NCBI GenBank assembly: GCA_032718475.1
Contig: JAUCBJ010000187.1
Location: 62,001-126,000, forward strand
From: Nemertoderma westbladi
Taxonomy: Eukaryota > Xenacoelomorpha > Nemertodermatida > Nemertodermatidae
DNA length: 64,000 nt
Direction: 5' to 3'
Below, one piece after another: positions 44,283-56,876 of this stretch; positions within the stretch are counted from its first letter, which is position 1; each line of letters opens with the position of its first letter. The translations under genes were made by a program, and so were the position numbers. The notes under the pieces are model-generated. The model worked only from the letters and a program-made list of their open reading frames with translations. It made no database searches and had not been told where the DNA came from.

Positions 44283-45537
44283 TGTTCGCGCTTTTGAAGA
44301 CCTTTAGCAGTTTAACCTGCCAAAATTTATATGTCTTTTAGTTAATTAAAACAACTTTAGCATACGACAATATTTTATGCTAATACACAAAACATTACCC
44401 GAAGTCAGCCCATGCGCGATCATTCACCCGATGGATCTACACCCGGGAGACTGAATTCGGCTGCTTAAATTTTATTATTGCAGTGTAAGGTTGTAGTGTA
44501 TACCTACTGTATTATTCGATAGATCGTTAATATATAATCTCTGACAGATATTATTGGCTTTCGGGAAATATTAACAGTTCCTTTAGGACGTGGCGCTTTA
44601 TCTATTTAAACAGAACTAAGACTTATACTAAAACGCAACGATACTGCTTATGATTGAAGTATAAAGCGTATTCTTTAGGAAATACTTTGTTACCAATCAC
44701 AATCATACACACTATTCTGCCGACAGTCAGTATATTTGATCACACATAAAGAGAGCAGCAATTGACTCACGTAGGGTCTGCTAAATAACATTGGATTCAA
44801 TACACACCACATTAATATAAATCGCAATTGTTATGTATAGCCGGTCTCTCTAACCTGTAGTGTATCAAGAAAATTGGGAATTTGGGTGATTTATCCGTAT
44901 TATCCAAAGAGCAATATTTCCATCAACAAATAGGTACAATTAATAACTGACGGTAAAATAACAGTACAGACAATATGATTAATGCAATTAAATTAAGTGA
45001 GTATGTTAATCAGTGAGTTATTGAGTGATTTAAGTCAGATTCGATTCGGTAACAGTTTATACTTTCGATAATTTAAGCAGTTTTACTAGAGTTCTTAGAG
45101 CCGGTGTTTCTGGCTTAGACAGCAATAACAACAAAGTATCAAGTAAAAGCAGTAAGACTGAACACTCTCCTTATGATCGGCTGAAAAGCTACACGTCGAC
45201 AGGAAAAATCGCTCTGATTGGCTCAAGCCAAACAAAGAACTATGCGTCCAATGGATGTTTCCATGTCAGCAACCAGCTGTTAGATGTCGTAATATGAATC
45301 ATCACGGCTAAGCTGTGAAAGGTAGTTGGTGCATTACAGGTTTTTTGCCTTACCATGTCCGCTAAAACACGTATATAGCAGAATGACTTTTATGTCCGTT
45401 AAAACACCTGTAACGGTACCTTGCGGGCGAGGGGAATATATATACAGTTAGAGAACCTTTTTAGAGTATTCCAGCGCCTGGGGGGAAACTGGATTGCGAA
45501 GCAAAGGGGCCAGTTATATCCCACAGAAGCTTTTACA
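44283..45537 (-). repeat. Solo LTR of family B nested in the element, with TSD
   Basis: 1255 bp with ends TGTTCGCGC ... TTTTACA, flanked by gttgg (44278-44282 and 45538-45542). The copy at 21.2 kb has the uninterrupted sequence (complement of 21200-21215), proving an insertion. The right third (about 45170-45537, the U3 side) is almost identical to the flanking LTRs, while the left part is clearly diverged. Confidence 0.92.
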
Positions 45538-45542
45538 GTTGG

Positions 45543-46531
45543 AGATTCTCGCACTCTAATACACTCAATAGGATGAATCTCCGCTCCCGTGATCTATTAA
45601 TTAATGGAATTTTGGGAATGTTATAAATTGTACAAAATGACAATTTATGAAATTCATTTAAAAATATGAATTTAAATTTATTCCCGTGAATTTTATTATT
45701 TGATGTTAAAATTGACACAATTTGATTCCAGAGCAGGTCTGGGGGCCTAGGATCCTTAATTCTATGACAATTGTCCTTTAAGAGTATCGGTAAGTGCTGC
45801 GATATCTTAATTGACTAGAAATTTAAAGGATCTGAATTTTACAGATTTTTACTAAATATTAAATTAATATTTAAGATGGGCACCGATTTATTCCAGAACT
45901 TGTCTGGGGACTTTAACCACTGATTCTAGAATTTGTCTTTCAAGTATATCGGTGGGTGCCGCGATATCTTAATCGACTAGAATTACAGATGGTCAAAAAG
46001 TTTAACAGATTTATTTGCGTTTTACGCTACTGTTAGAGGGACATCACGCTACTATATGTATTATTTAATATAAGGTAGAAGAGCAATATCGCACGAAGCA
46101 ATGTCAGTGTGAAGAGGCAAGTCGTTTCCAAGGTCTACCCAGAGCTTGGTTTAGCCGAGACACGAGGATCTGAACTTTGCATTCCTAATACTCTGCCTAC
46201 CAATAATACTTAAGTATAGTAGGAGCTTTATTGTACTTTAATAAGTACGGACATTTCATCTTACTGTAGTCACGTATTTATAATATGATACGGACAGTAA
46301 GGAAAGAGAAAAATAATTATTTCTCGCCGTCACACTAAATATATTATAAGTAATTACGTACGTAATAAACACTAATATATTGCACTAATCTACTAAATAA
46401 TCACTAAAATAACATTCTACTAAATAAAATTAAAGGAAACGATTATAATAAAATTACATAATAATACATACATAAATATAAAATAAAAACAAATATAAAA
46501 TGATATAGTCACACGCCCACTCCACATGCTA
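45543..46531 (-). other. Spacer between pol remnant and third ORF, family B
   Basis: AT-rich, no frame. 45543-46010 matches the complement of about 20900-21195. Confidence 0.65.
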
Positions 46532-47239
46532 TCACGTTATGGAGTCCCTAGATATTTGTCGGATTAGGGAAGTAGTCGTAGGAAGAGTATCTTGCCTTCC
46601 ATAGTTTCCGGACAGTTTTCGGTCTCTTTCCAGTAAATATAAACGACTAGCTGGGCGATTGAGTTGTTGTGTTACTTTCTCCGCTCCCTTGGCCTGTCTA
46701 ACCTCCGCCGTGGTAAGATGAGGAGGCCATTCTTCTTCTTCTTTACTTAAGAAGTCGGATCCACCTAACCAGCATGGAGTATCTATCAGTTCTTGAGGAG
46801 TTGCTCCTCTGGAAGCGATGTCGGCTGGATTAATCGTCCCAAGGCAATGTCTCCATTGATCTACATTGGAGTTAATATCGTCATTATCTGAGGAGTATGG
46901 TGTTCCCTCAGTTGGATCGTCCACATCACTGCTCTCCACTTCCCATTCCTTTACTTGGTATACCTGTTGTTGAGGTAATCTCTCTTTGAGAGTTCTGTGG
47001 GAAGGGCCAGTGAAGTACCAACCTACTCTAGTTCTTACCGCATAGGTTTGCAGTGGCTGCGGTTGAGCAGGCCGTTTCTCCAATGTCTCTAGCGCCTCAT
47101 GCGCGTTTTGGCCGATGAGTATTTGCACTCCAGGATAATCTGTGTGGAATCGAGGTATCTTAAGCTGCTGGATGCTCTCGTCCTCGTCCCAGTTATAAGG
47201 TTCTACCTGGGTAGTGGCGAAGTTCTTTATAGCCACCAT
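46532..47239 (-). pseudogene. Pol remnant, family B (RT and integrase deleted)
   Basis: 235 codons stitched from three parts of Pol: the post-protease region (PGVQILIGQNAHEAL, VRTRVGWYFTGP), the end of RNase H (QWRHCLGTINPADIASRG) and the C-terminal tail (RPASRLYLLERDRKLSGNYG). All catalytic parts of RT and integrase are gone. The frame differs from the gag-protease ORF that ends three bases upstream. It cannot supply replication functions. Confidence 0.8.
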
Positions 47240-47241
47240 TT

Positions 47242-50200
47242 TTACTGACCTTTTATACCTTGTGCTCCTAATTTATCCTGGGGGGTGGACAATGCACCTA
47301 CATAGTAATCTGCCGTTATGGTAGATTTCCAAACCTGCATAATTCCTGACATATCCAACTTAGTTCGGAATTTGGGTTGTCCAGCAAAGATATCTTCGGC
47401 TAGTTCTTGATCGATGAATGTTCCTGTGCTGCCGGAGTCAAGGAGGGCGTTCACTATGTAACTTTTGTTAGGACCGTGAACTCTTACCTGCACTACAGGA
47501 AATTCTCTGATTCCTACGTTGGAAGTTGGAGCTTTCCAAGATGGTTGTCTGTCAAAGGTAGTTGGGGGGAACTCATTGTCGGTGTCCTTTTCGTAAGTAA
47601 GTGCTCGATACACCGCGGTATTAATTAGGTAACAGGATTCGTTGGCGTCGGAGAATTCGTCAGTATAGAATCCTTCCATCTCAGACTCTTGATCAGTGTC
47701 ATTTACATCACTGAATTGGACATGTAGTTTGGGCTCACTTACCTGACTCGGGTTGTCTCGTTCGAACTCACTGTGTAACAAGATGTGATGTTTCGCGCCA
47801 CACTTTGCACACTTTACGTCGGAGTAACAGGTTCGCCGTTGGTGTCCTGATCTGAGGCAATTATAGCATAACCGCTTATTCCACAGGACTGTACGTCTGT
47901 CTACAAGGGATTTCTTTAGAAATTCAGCACACGCACTCAAACGGTGGGGCCCGTCGCACAGTGTACATTTTGGTTTGATGTTACTCACTTTACCTTGGGT
48001 AACTTGATGCACTCTCGTTCTTTCTTCGGGCTTTCTTCCGTGAATTCTCTTAGGAGACGTAGGAGGAGTTGTTGTTACCTGTTCTCTCCTGTCACTGGTT
48101 CGAGACTTGTATTTACTTACGTCTTTATAGGTCTTGTTGTCGTAGTAAGATTTTGCTGTGTCTTTCCCGCTGTCCTCTTCTTGAAAAGCTTGGCTTTCGC
48201 CGTCGTCAGTATAACACACCGGTATTATCCTTCTCCTAGAAACGGGTTTCTCACTTACCTTATTTTCCGATGTTTTCTCTCTGGACTGCTTTATGAGTTG
48301 TAATTTTACTTCACTATCTAAGAAGGACATGAGATCAGCCATGGTAGGGCTTCGTCGTTGCTGTTCATTCATATACAACACTTTCTTGTCCCAGCGTGTA
48401 CATACTCCACCCTTTGGTAAAGTAGAGACTACGGCTCCAATAACCATGGAACTCTGATATTCATGAGACTTACCTAACCAGTCCAATTGTCTACAGATTT
48501 CCTGAATCTCATCGGAAAACTCTATAATACCGCTACTAAGGAAGTTTCGGGGGGCTACTAATTTTGCATACAAATACTTAGCTATGTTATCCTTGTTACC
48601 ATACCTGATGTTTAATGTATCCCAAACTTGTCTTAATCCTTCTGGATGTCCAATAAACTTTAACGCCATTAACTTGGGAGGTCCTTCCAAGCACTTGATG
48701 AGGAACCTAAGTTTCTCTCCGTTAGATAGCACAGAGTTCTGTATGCTGTCTTTGTAATATTCGTTGAAAGGTAACCATTTCATCTCATCTCCATTGAATT
48801 TGACGATCTCTCCCACTTTAACCGCTTGGCGGGCTTCTGTTCTAGCCATCTGACGCGTAAAGCTTTCTTGGGCCATCGTGTTATTTAATATCGAATTATC
48901 GGTATATAAATTTCTCGGATCATTGATAGGTCTATAGGGAATATCATTAACAACAGGTCTATAATCACCCTTAATAGGGTTTGCTATAGGAGTTTCTACT
49001 TCACTAGCAGTATAGATGCGTGTACGCTCCACACCTTGCGCATGTAATACTTCAGACCTAACAGGTTGACACAATGTTACAGGGGGTATTGGTATACTCT
49101 TTTGTATATTGACTAAGTTGTCGCGTTCTAGCGCGATACTTTGCTGCACTTCTTGCAATTCTACCCTACTTTCCCTTAATGTTCCCTTGAGTTGGTGGAC
49201 AGTCTCCTGCATCTGCCCGAGCAGGAGATTCATCCCCCGCCGTCCCTCCTCTACCCACTCGACCGCCGAAGCGGGAGTCACCAACATTGTAGCGGGCAGA
49301 CGCGGGACGACGGGAGACAAATCTTTGATTTCTCTCTCGGCGTCCAGGACAGGGAGGTTCTCATGGACTGTTCTACCGGGTACAGGCAGTGTAGTACTGT
49401 GTAGAGGGAATTTAGAGTTAAGCTCTGGAAGTACAGGGGTCTATAGCACAGGAGTGGCTTTTGGAACGACAGGCCTAATTATTTCAGGCTCATCAACTAT
49501 TGTAGGGAGTCTTGTGACCTGAATAATTTGTTCTGTGGGTTCTGTACTACCTAAGTCTGTGCTAGCTAGTTGTCTTCTGACAGCTGGGGGCAAATCAGGC
49601 AGTTTATGACGGTGAGATGTTTTTCTACGCCTGCTTAGACGAGATCTATTTCCTCCGCCTTCAGGATCGGTGGTCTCGCCTTCCTCCGATGATGTGTATC
49701 CTTGGCGCTTGGGAGTAGATCGACTCATCATCTGCATTTGATTAGCAGTTAACTGTTTATTTATGTTGTCTTGCGTCTCTTGCAGATTTTCCAACTCCAG
49801 TTGGGTAATCTCCTCAGACGCTCTCCGTTCTGCTTCTGCCACTGCCTTTGCTGCTTTTCTTTCTGCTTCTGCTTCTGCCGCCGCTGCCTTTCTTTCTGCT
49901 TCTGCTGCTTTTCTTTCTACTTCTGCTTCTGCTGCCGCTGCCTTTCTTTCCACTTCTGCTTCTGCCATTGCCGCTGCTACTGCTGCTGCCTTTCGGTCCT
50001 CTATCAGTTTTTTCTTTACTTGTTCTTCTTGGACTCTAGCGAGGCGGAGATTTTCATCAAATTTAGCTTGGTTTGCAGCTAACATTTCCGCATCGATTGC
50101 GTCCAACACAAGCTTGGTTCCTTCACTATTAGGGCGAAGTCCAGACAGTCGTCTCCTCAACTCTTCGTCTCCTAGGAATCGCTGATAGTCTGACAGATAG

Positions 50201-50694
50201 ATGTCAATGGCGTCTCTAGTTCGCGGCTTCTATGCTGCTGTTAATTCGCTTTCCACTTCGCTTTCCACTTCGCTTTCCACTTGAGAAGAAGTGGCGTCGG
50301 TTTATTCTTCATAGTTTGGCCGCTCATCATAAACCGTATCCGCCATCTTCGCTCCGCGTTCAGGCGTCCGCTCAACAGTATCCGAACTACTGGAGCTATT
50401 GGGCCGCTGAGAACTAGGTTCTTGGCTAGGAGGTTGCTGCTGTTTTATAGCTGCTTCTTGATCCCGCTTGACTTGGGCCCGAGTGCCTATGGCAGACCAA
50501 CGGCGCTTCACTAACTTCGCAAATTGCGAAATCGCTTCTACCAACCTAGGTTCTGACACAACCACTGCAGGAGTTGCCCTTCTTACAGTATGAGGGGTTT
50601 CAGACCTCGGTCTGGGATTCTCTATACTGTGATCTGAGAAACAGGCTGTTGTTTCTAGGAGACTATCTGACAGAGTTTGCCTTGTGTCAGCCAT
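47242..50694 (-). pseudogene. gag: Gag-protease ORF, family B, three in-frame stops
   Basis: One frame from an ATG at 50694 to 47242, interrupted by a TAA (about 50299-50301), a TAG about 60 bp further on and a TAG at 49441. Parts in order: Ser/Pro-rich N-terminus, Ala/Glu/Arg coiled coil (AEAEVERKAAAAEA-type repeats, 49780-50070), DUF1759-like capsid (WLPFNEYYKDSIQNSV ...), zinc knuckles CTLCDGPHRLSAC, CYNCLRSGHQRRTC and CAKCGAKHHILLH, then a protease motif ALLDSGSTGTFID in the same frame. Thus family B fuses protease to Gag, whereas family A puts it in the overlapping pol frame. Only point mutations, not large deletions, affect this part. Confidence 0.85.
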
Positions 50695-51889
50695 GTTTGA
50701 TTGTACAGTTGAATGCCTACTGCTATATTACAGTTAAAGAAAGTCTAGTAATTCAGTATCACTGTTAGCCTCACAATTAATTACCGATACTGCTACTCAG
50801 TGTAGCGTGATATATATAATATATTAGAATACCGGTATGCAGCTTACACTTATAGTATATAAGTATAATTCTGGACTAGAATTAATTACAGAGTACCGGT
50901 ATGATTTCAGCCTAAATTTATAGAATAAATATAATAAGCCTATTGTAAATACCGGTATGTCAATTATTTTAAAATAATTGAATTTCTGAATGTTAGGGGT
51001 TACTTGGTTACTTTACTTACTTTATTACCGTTATTTGAGCAGCAGTCCAACTGATATTAAGACCTAAGTGTTGTATAACAGGCCTACTATTTTATTAATA
51101 GATTTAGTGGATTTATATGTACCCTTATGAGGGGTTTTGTTACAATATTGAAATAGATGTTACTATTTCTGGGGGGAGTCACTACACAGAAGCTGTGCGC
51201 TCTTAGTGGAGTGCTACTTATTGGACACTAAAAACAGATAATTCTAATTTACCTAAGTTACTTAATACTACAAATTACTTACGATACGGGTGAGATTAAT
51301 TCTCTAATTAAACACAACAAAAATATTACGTACGAAATTTTTAGGGTAATTTTACAGGAAGTCTACAAACCAGCCTAACAAAGGGTTAGATTTCTGGTTA
51401 TTACAACGGACAGGGTACTACGGTATTTGAAATAATAAGTAGTAGTAAATATATTGCACTGTCCAGATAGGAAAATACCACCGCCTGACGACCTATAGCC
51501 GTATCGCTATAGGTACTACGTTATGTATCACGGAGTGTTCCTACCTAGAAGTTAATTACCGCGGACTACCAGATCCAACGTGCCTATTAACCACTTTACA
51601 ACACAAATATACTGCCTACACACTAATTACCTCGGAAAGCACTGTACACTAAACCCTAAATTAGGTACAAGTACTGGTACAACAAATAATCAGTAGTTAA
51701 ATATACTTGAACAGTTAAAAGAACCACGGCATCTGCTGGAGTGACCGAAGCACAAAGTCACCAGTCTTTTCCTACGCCAAGCAGCCCGTGTAGTACCGGG
51801 GTTAATTTAACTATAACGGTATGTGTAACAAACACAATTACTGTAGGAATAAACTTGGGGACATGAATGGTGCGAATAATCGCATAAAC

Positions 51890-52465
51890 TCTGAATAATA
51901 AATATTACGCTACCCGTACAGAATACTCAAACAAAATACAAACCAAACGCTGGCAGACTACCACCAAGCCTAAATAAACTACTGTATGTGCAGATTCCAA
52001 AACGGTTAGTTAGTATGCGTTCTAACACGGTAGTACGACTTATTCTTTAAGAGGGGATTGACCTTACAGCTATGGCTGCCCCAACTTACTAACTAGCACT
52101 TTATCAGACAAACTCTACACACGCAGCAATCTCTTCAGACCTAATAATAGCTAGACAACAATCCAGCCTACAAAATATCTGAGTAATAACTATTACGGTA
52201 CCTGAACAGACCACACAAACAAACACAGGCCAAAACGCTGGCAGAATACCGTCAAGCCTAAATAAACTACAGTATGTGCAGATTCCAAAATGGTTAGTTA
52301 GTATGCATTCTAACACGGTAGTACGACTTATTCTTTAAGAGGGGATTGACCTTACAGCTATGGCTGCCCCAACTTACTAACTGGCACTCTATCGGACAAA
52401 CTCTACACACGCAGTAATCTCTCCAAACCCAACAACAATCCGACAACAGTCCGGCCTACAATTAT
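51890..52465 (-). repeat. 288-bp tandem duplication in leader
   Basis: Two copies with period 288 (cagattccaaaa at 51991 and 52279), diverged by some percent, and hints of a third start at 52466. Confidence 0.85.
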
Positions 52466-52642
52466 CTGAACAATCTGAGCAGACTTACACGTCTTCAGCT
52501 CAATATTAACTTACATGTAAATAAAACTGACAGAAATAAGTAAGCTCCAAAAGAAACAAGGGGTGTACAGTCCCTAATCTCTTAAACAGCCTACCGGTAT
52601 GCAATAATCAAATCGAATAATACTAATGTACTTATACTGGAA

Positions 52643-52794
52643 GTACCGGTTAGGACAGTTGGGCCTACGGACCTACAGAAGTACCGGTTCTGGCAGTTGA
52701 ACCTACGGACCTACAGTAGTACCGGTTCTGGCAGTTGGGCCTACTGACCTACAGAAGTACCGGTTCAGGTTTTACCGGTCGACCGGTACTTTCA
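52643..52794 (-). repeat. 38-bp tandem repeat in leader
   Basis: gtaccggtt recurs at 52643, 52681, 52719 and 52757, unit including ggcagttgggcctac. Confidence 0.88.
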
Positions 52795-52832
52795 ACTTTA
52801 TTGCTTACTGCAATAAAGTCAATGACTGTTAT

Positions 52833-54077
52833 TGTACGCGCTTTTGAAGACCTTTAGCAGTTTAACCTGCCAAAATTTATATGTCTTTTGGTTTATAAAT
52901 ATACTTTAGAAGATGACAAATATTTAATACCAATAAACACAACATTAGCAGAAGCCAGCCTAGTGCGCGTCCATTCACCCGCTGGATATTCCCGGGAGAC
53001 TGGATTCTGAGGGCTTAGATTATTATTGCAGTGTAAGCTTACTGTACTGTATTATTCGATTGATCGTTAATAATTAATTTCTGACTAATATTATTCACTT
53101 TCGGGAAATATTAACAGTTCCTTTAGGACGTGGCGCTCTATCTAGGTAAACAGAGATATGACTTATACTAATCACAACGGTAAGTCGGTAAGGCTTATGA
53201 TTCACGTATGAGGCGCATTCTTTAGGAAATGCTTAGTTATCAATCACAATCATGCACACTACCGGTAACACACAATACTGCCCACTAATTTGCCGACCGT
53301 CAATGATTTTTATCATATATAAAGCGAACAGCAATTGACTCATGTAGGGCTTACCAAATAGCATTAAATTCACTACAAACCACAACAATATAAGTCGCAA
53401 TCGCTATATATAACCCGTCTCTCTAACCTGTAGTGTATCAAGAAAATTGGGAAATTTGGGTTCCTTATATATGTTCTCCAAATAATATTCAACCAAAACA
53501 CAACAGTAAACAGCATTAAGACGGTAGGTTAAGATATGATATGACAATGTATGTGCCGATTGAGTCGATAACAGTTATACGCTCTATAATCTTAAGCCTA
53601 CTAATGTTTCTTCTAAAGTATGAAAACGAATTGACTCTAGAGCCGTTGTTCCTGGCCTAGATAGCAATGACACAACAGTATCACAAAAAACAGTAAGACT
53701 GAACACTCTCCTTATGATCGGCCGAAAAGCTACACGTCGACAGGAAAAATCGCTCTGATTGGCTCAAGCCAAACAAAGAACCATGCGTCCAATGGCTGTT
53801 TCCATGTCAGCAACCAGCTGTTAGATGTCGTAATATGAATCATCACGGATAAGCTGTGAAAGGTATTTGGTGCATTGCAGGTTTTTTGCCTTACCATGTC
53901 CGCTAAAACACGTATATAGCAGAATGACTTTTATGTCCGTTAAAACACCTGTAACGGTACCTTGCGGGCGAAGGGAATATATGTACAGTTAGAGAACCTT
54001 TTAGAGTATTCCAGCGCCTGGGGGGAAACTGGATTGCGAAGCAAAGGGGCCAGTTATATCCCACAGAAGCTTTTACA
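52833..54077 (-). repeat. Family B 5' LTR
   Basis: Plus-strand ends TGTACGCGC ... TTTTACA, same length as the 3' LTR and nearly identical. Followed by aaaat (54078-54082). Confidence 0.92.
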
Positions 54078-54082
54078 AAAAT

Positions 54083-54510
54083 ATTCTCACATTCGACATA
54101 TTCCGCCCAGTAAATTCCGTCCAGTGTTTCTGTGATAAGTGAACGCCGAGTGCTAGACCACCCGCACTCATTTTGAGTAGCTTAGGGAGCCGATTCGGGT
54201 TTATTGTTTTGGTTATTCCTGCGTGGCTCATAGATTCGAACAGTTAGCTCTCTGTTGAGCAATCAACAGAGAAAGGAGCGAGTGATTGTCAGAGCCGCAT
54301 AGTCAATAATAGTAAAATATTTTAGCAGACGGCTCTGCTTGCGCTGTACAGTAAGAAACAGTTGGTGTTTGCTGTATCGCTTAACAGTAGGGCTTAGATA
54401 TGTTATGTATGTACAGTATTTGTAAAAATAAATTAAAGCGAAATATTCTCGTTGGGCAGATAATAATGGGACCTTAGCTTTTTGTCGAAGTTCTGTACCT
54501 GTCGTATCCC
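54083..54510. other. No gene recognised; possibly LINE 3' tail
   Basis: Flank of the family-B insertion. It may be the 3' untranslated part of the minus-strand LINE that ends at 54511. Confidence 0.4.
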
Positions 54511-54791
54511 TTATTTTTTCCCAAATATTAAGCGAAGTGCATAATTTTGTACCTTTTCAAATTTATACAGTATGTCCTTGTAACCATGTTTGCCATGCAA
54601 TGATACCAGTAATTGACTACAGTAGTTATGATATGGTAATGTTAGAGCTATGTATATTTTTAATTTTGTTCTATTAGTTAATTGCCCCTTAATACTGCGT
54701 AAACTAGAAATGCTCAAGGTCATCTTTTGTAATATATTATCTATATAATTCTCCCATTGCAATTTGTTATCTATTTCTACTCCTAAGTACT
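54511..54791 (-). pseudogene. LINE 1 reverse transcriptase, C-terminal part
   Basis: Encodes QWENYIDNILQKMTLSI ... YALRLIFGKK, the post-RT region of a Jockey/CR1-like LINE. It continues the fragment at 56877-57566, from which it is separated by the inserted LINE 2. The junction bears the duplication actcctaagtact (54779-54791). Confidence 0.75.
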
Positions 54792-56876
54792 ACTACTACT
54801 ACTACTACTAGGTCGAGCGAACTCGGACAGTGGAAATGAGATCCTTCCAGGCTTCCCGATTCTCCATAGTTGTCGCAATTTCGTTTCTCCCAAGTTCAGT
54901 ATCCCTTTCAAGTTGATCTATATATGTTATGGCAGGTCGTCCACGACTACGCTTTCCATGAGTTGGTTGCCAGAGAAGTAGATCTGGTATGACCTCGTCT
55001 TTACTTCGCCAGCAGTGCCCACTGAATCTTAATCTGCGTTCACGGAGGGTGGTTGATACAGGTGGTATTGTACCATAAAGCTCGGCGTTTGTCATGTGTT
55101 GTCTCCAGCTGATATTTAGGGCTGCCCTTAGTAGTCTTGTGTAGCAACCATCAATTCGTTGTTCAAGTGATTTAGTCAGTGTCCACTGTCCAGGTCTCAC
55201 CCCGTATAAAAATACACTTTCCACTGTGGCTCGAAAGAACTTAGTCTTCAGGTGCCTGGAGAGATCTGATTTCCAGATGGTATCCATTTTTGATAGAGCT
55301 ACCCAAGGCTTTGCTTTCCTAACTTCTATGTCCTTTTTGCTACTCTCTATCCATGATCCAAGGTACTGGAAGTCATCGACCTTCCTTAGTTGATTATTAT
55401 CAATCTTGGTAGCATTTATATGCAATCCAACCTCCTTAGCAGCCCTCTCCACTTTATTTAGTAGAAGCTGTGCATCTGCTAGCGTATTAGAGAGCAGGGC
55501 GATGTCATCCGCAAAGTTGGTGTCTGTGACTGTAGTTGCCGGATATCTACTACTTCTGCGTTCTTGAAGTGTGAATCCCAGATCTTCACCCTTTGTGGCC
55601 GTCCTCATTGCGTAATCCAGCACAATTACAAATAGTAATGGTGCTAATGTGTCACCTTGCAGTACGCCAGCCAGCCAGGATTGAGAAAAACTCAGTTTCA
55701 CCATCTGGTGAGAGTACCTGCGCTTCTGTGTCACAATATAACAATCCAATGCCAGCAACAATTACTTCTGGTATTCCATAAGCTCTTAGGATTTCGAGCA
55801 TTTTACCTCTATGGATGGAGTCGAATGCCTTCTTGAAGTCCACAAAAGTCATGACTGCGGGGAGATTCTTTGACTTAATTCCTTCAATCAGTCTCCGTAG
55901 TGCAAGTATCTGAGCTATTGTTGATCTACTTGGTCGAAATCCGTTTTGGCTCTTACGCAGTAGTTTCTCTATGTGAGGCCTAATCCTATATAGAATCATT
56001 TTATTGTATATTTTGGCAGCTACCACAAGCAGACAGATCCCACGATAGATTGTTGGTATGCCGAGGTCTCCTTTCTTGGGGAGAGGCTTTAGTTGACCTT
56101 TAGTCCAAATTGGTGGTGGCTTTTCCCCTTTTAACATCCGGTTGCAAACATTCAATAATGGTCTATTTAGCACTCCGGTTTTCCATACCTCCGCTGGGAT
56201 TTCATCTAATCCACTCGCTTTATTATTGGACATGCTTTTAATGCTTCTTTGGAGTTCGGCAGGTGTGAAGTCCCCTGTTTCTATAGGTAGTGTCTTGTCA
56301 TATATTTTCCTTGTAGGGCTTACCTCGATGTTTGGTGGCTGCCCAAGCAAGTTGCTGAAGTGATTTTTCCACTTCCCAACACGTTCTTCAGGACTATCGG
56401 CTTTGAGGCGCCCCTTTGCACAACTTTTCCGACCAGATACCTCATTTACAGTTTGCCAGGTAAGTCTTGATTGTTGCTGTATGTGAGCAGTTGTAATTAA
56501 TTGCTTCAGTTTTATCCTGTTTGTACTTTTCCTGGCTGATGTTGTAGGCCAATTTAAGATCGTCCTTAGCTTTCTCAACCTTGTTAATGTTTTCGGTTGT
56601 TGGTTGTTCGGTTTTAACTTTGTAGGCTATCTTACAGTAAGATCTTCTCTCTTACAAGTAACCTCAGAGTTTTGCCATTGCACAATACTGTTTTCGTTTA
56701 GGTTTCTGGGGGATATGCCTCTTAGCTGATTCCTTGTGGGTTGTTATTATATTCTGGTATATTGAATCGGTGGATTGGTCTTCATCCATTGACTGAAGTG
56801 CTTCAAAGCGGTTTTGAACTTCTACTGTATAAGCATCCTTTACAGCATTGTCAGTTCTGAGTTTCTGAGTTCTGAG
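54792..56876 (-). mobile_element. LINE 2 (RTE-like), 5'-truncated, inserted in LINE 1
   Basis: Reverse transcriptase in two overlapping frames: 56578-55652 (SNNKASGLDEIPAEVW, QNGFRPSRSTIAQILALRR, TFVDFKKAFDSIHR) and 55761-54808 (GVLQGDTLAPLLF, NFADDIALLSN active site, then a C-terminus with RLRFSGHCWR and HGKRSRGRPAITYIDQL). One frameshift near 55670-55690 separates them. Upstream sequence to 56876 still looks like the endonuclease-RT linker with stops. The 3' end carries a (TAG)n tail on the sense strand. The 13-bp target duplication actcctaagtact is present on both sides (54779-54791 and 56877-56889). Clade assignment is from memory of the motifs and is tentative. Confidence 0.82.

Larger units (their letters stand above)
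50695..52832 (-). other. 5' leader of family B element
   Basis: Over 2 kb with no frame. Contains two blocks of tandem repeats (51890-52465 and 52643-52794) and many gtaccggt or taccggta palindromic steps. No primer-binding site recognised next to the LTR. Confidence 0.6.
40871..54077 (-). mobile_element. Complete family B BEL/Pao element, defective, with TSD
   Basis: Two LTRs of 1245 bp each (40871-42115 and 52833-54077) flank 10.7 kb of internal sequence and are bordered by the 5-bp duplication aaaat (40866-40870 and 54078-54082). By eye the LTRs differ at only two positions noticed (near 41770/53732 and 42084/54043). Read on the minus strand: 5' LTR, leader with tandem repeats, gag-protease with three in-frame stops, a pol remnant lacking RT and integrase, spacer, third ORF with a lost start and a deletion, 3' LTR. 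A solo LTR of the same family is nested in the spacer. Confidence 0.9.

Noticed and set aside
52826-52834. Solo LTR at 52833-54077
   Set aside because: Its immediate flanks gttat and aaaat do not match, but aaaat matches the left flank of the LTR at 40871, so the two belong to one full element.
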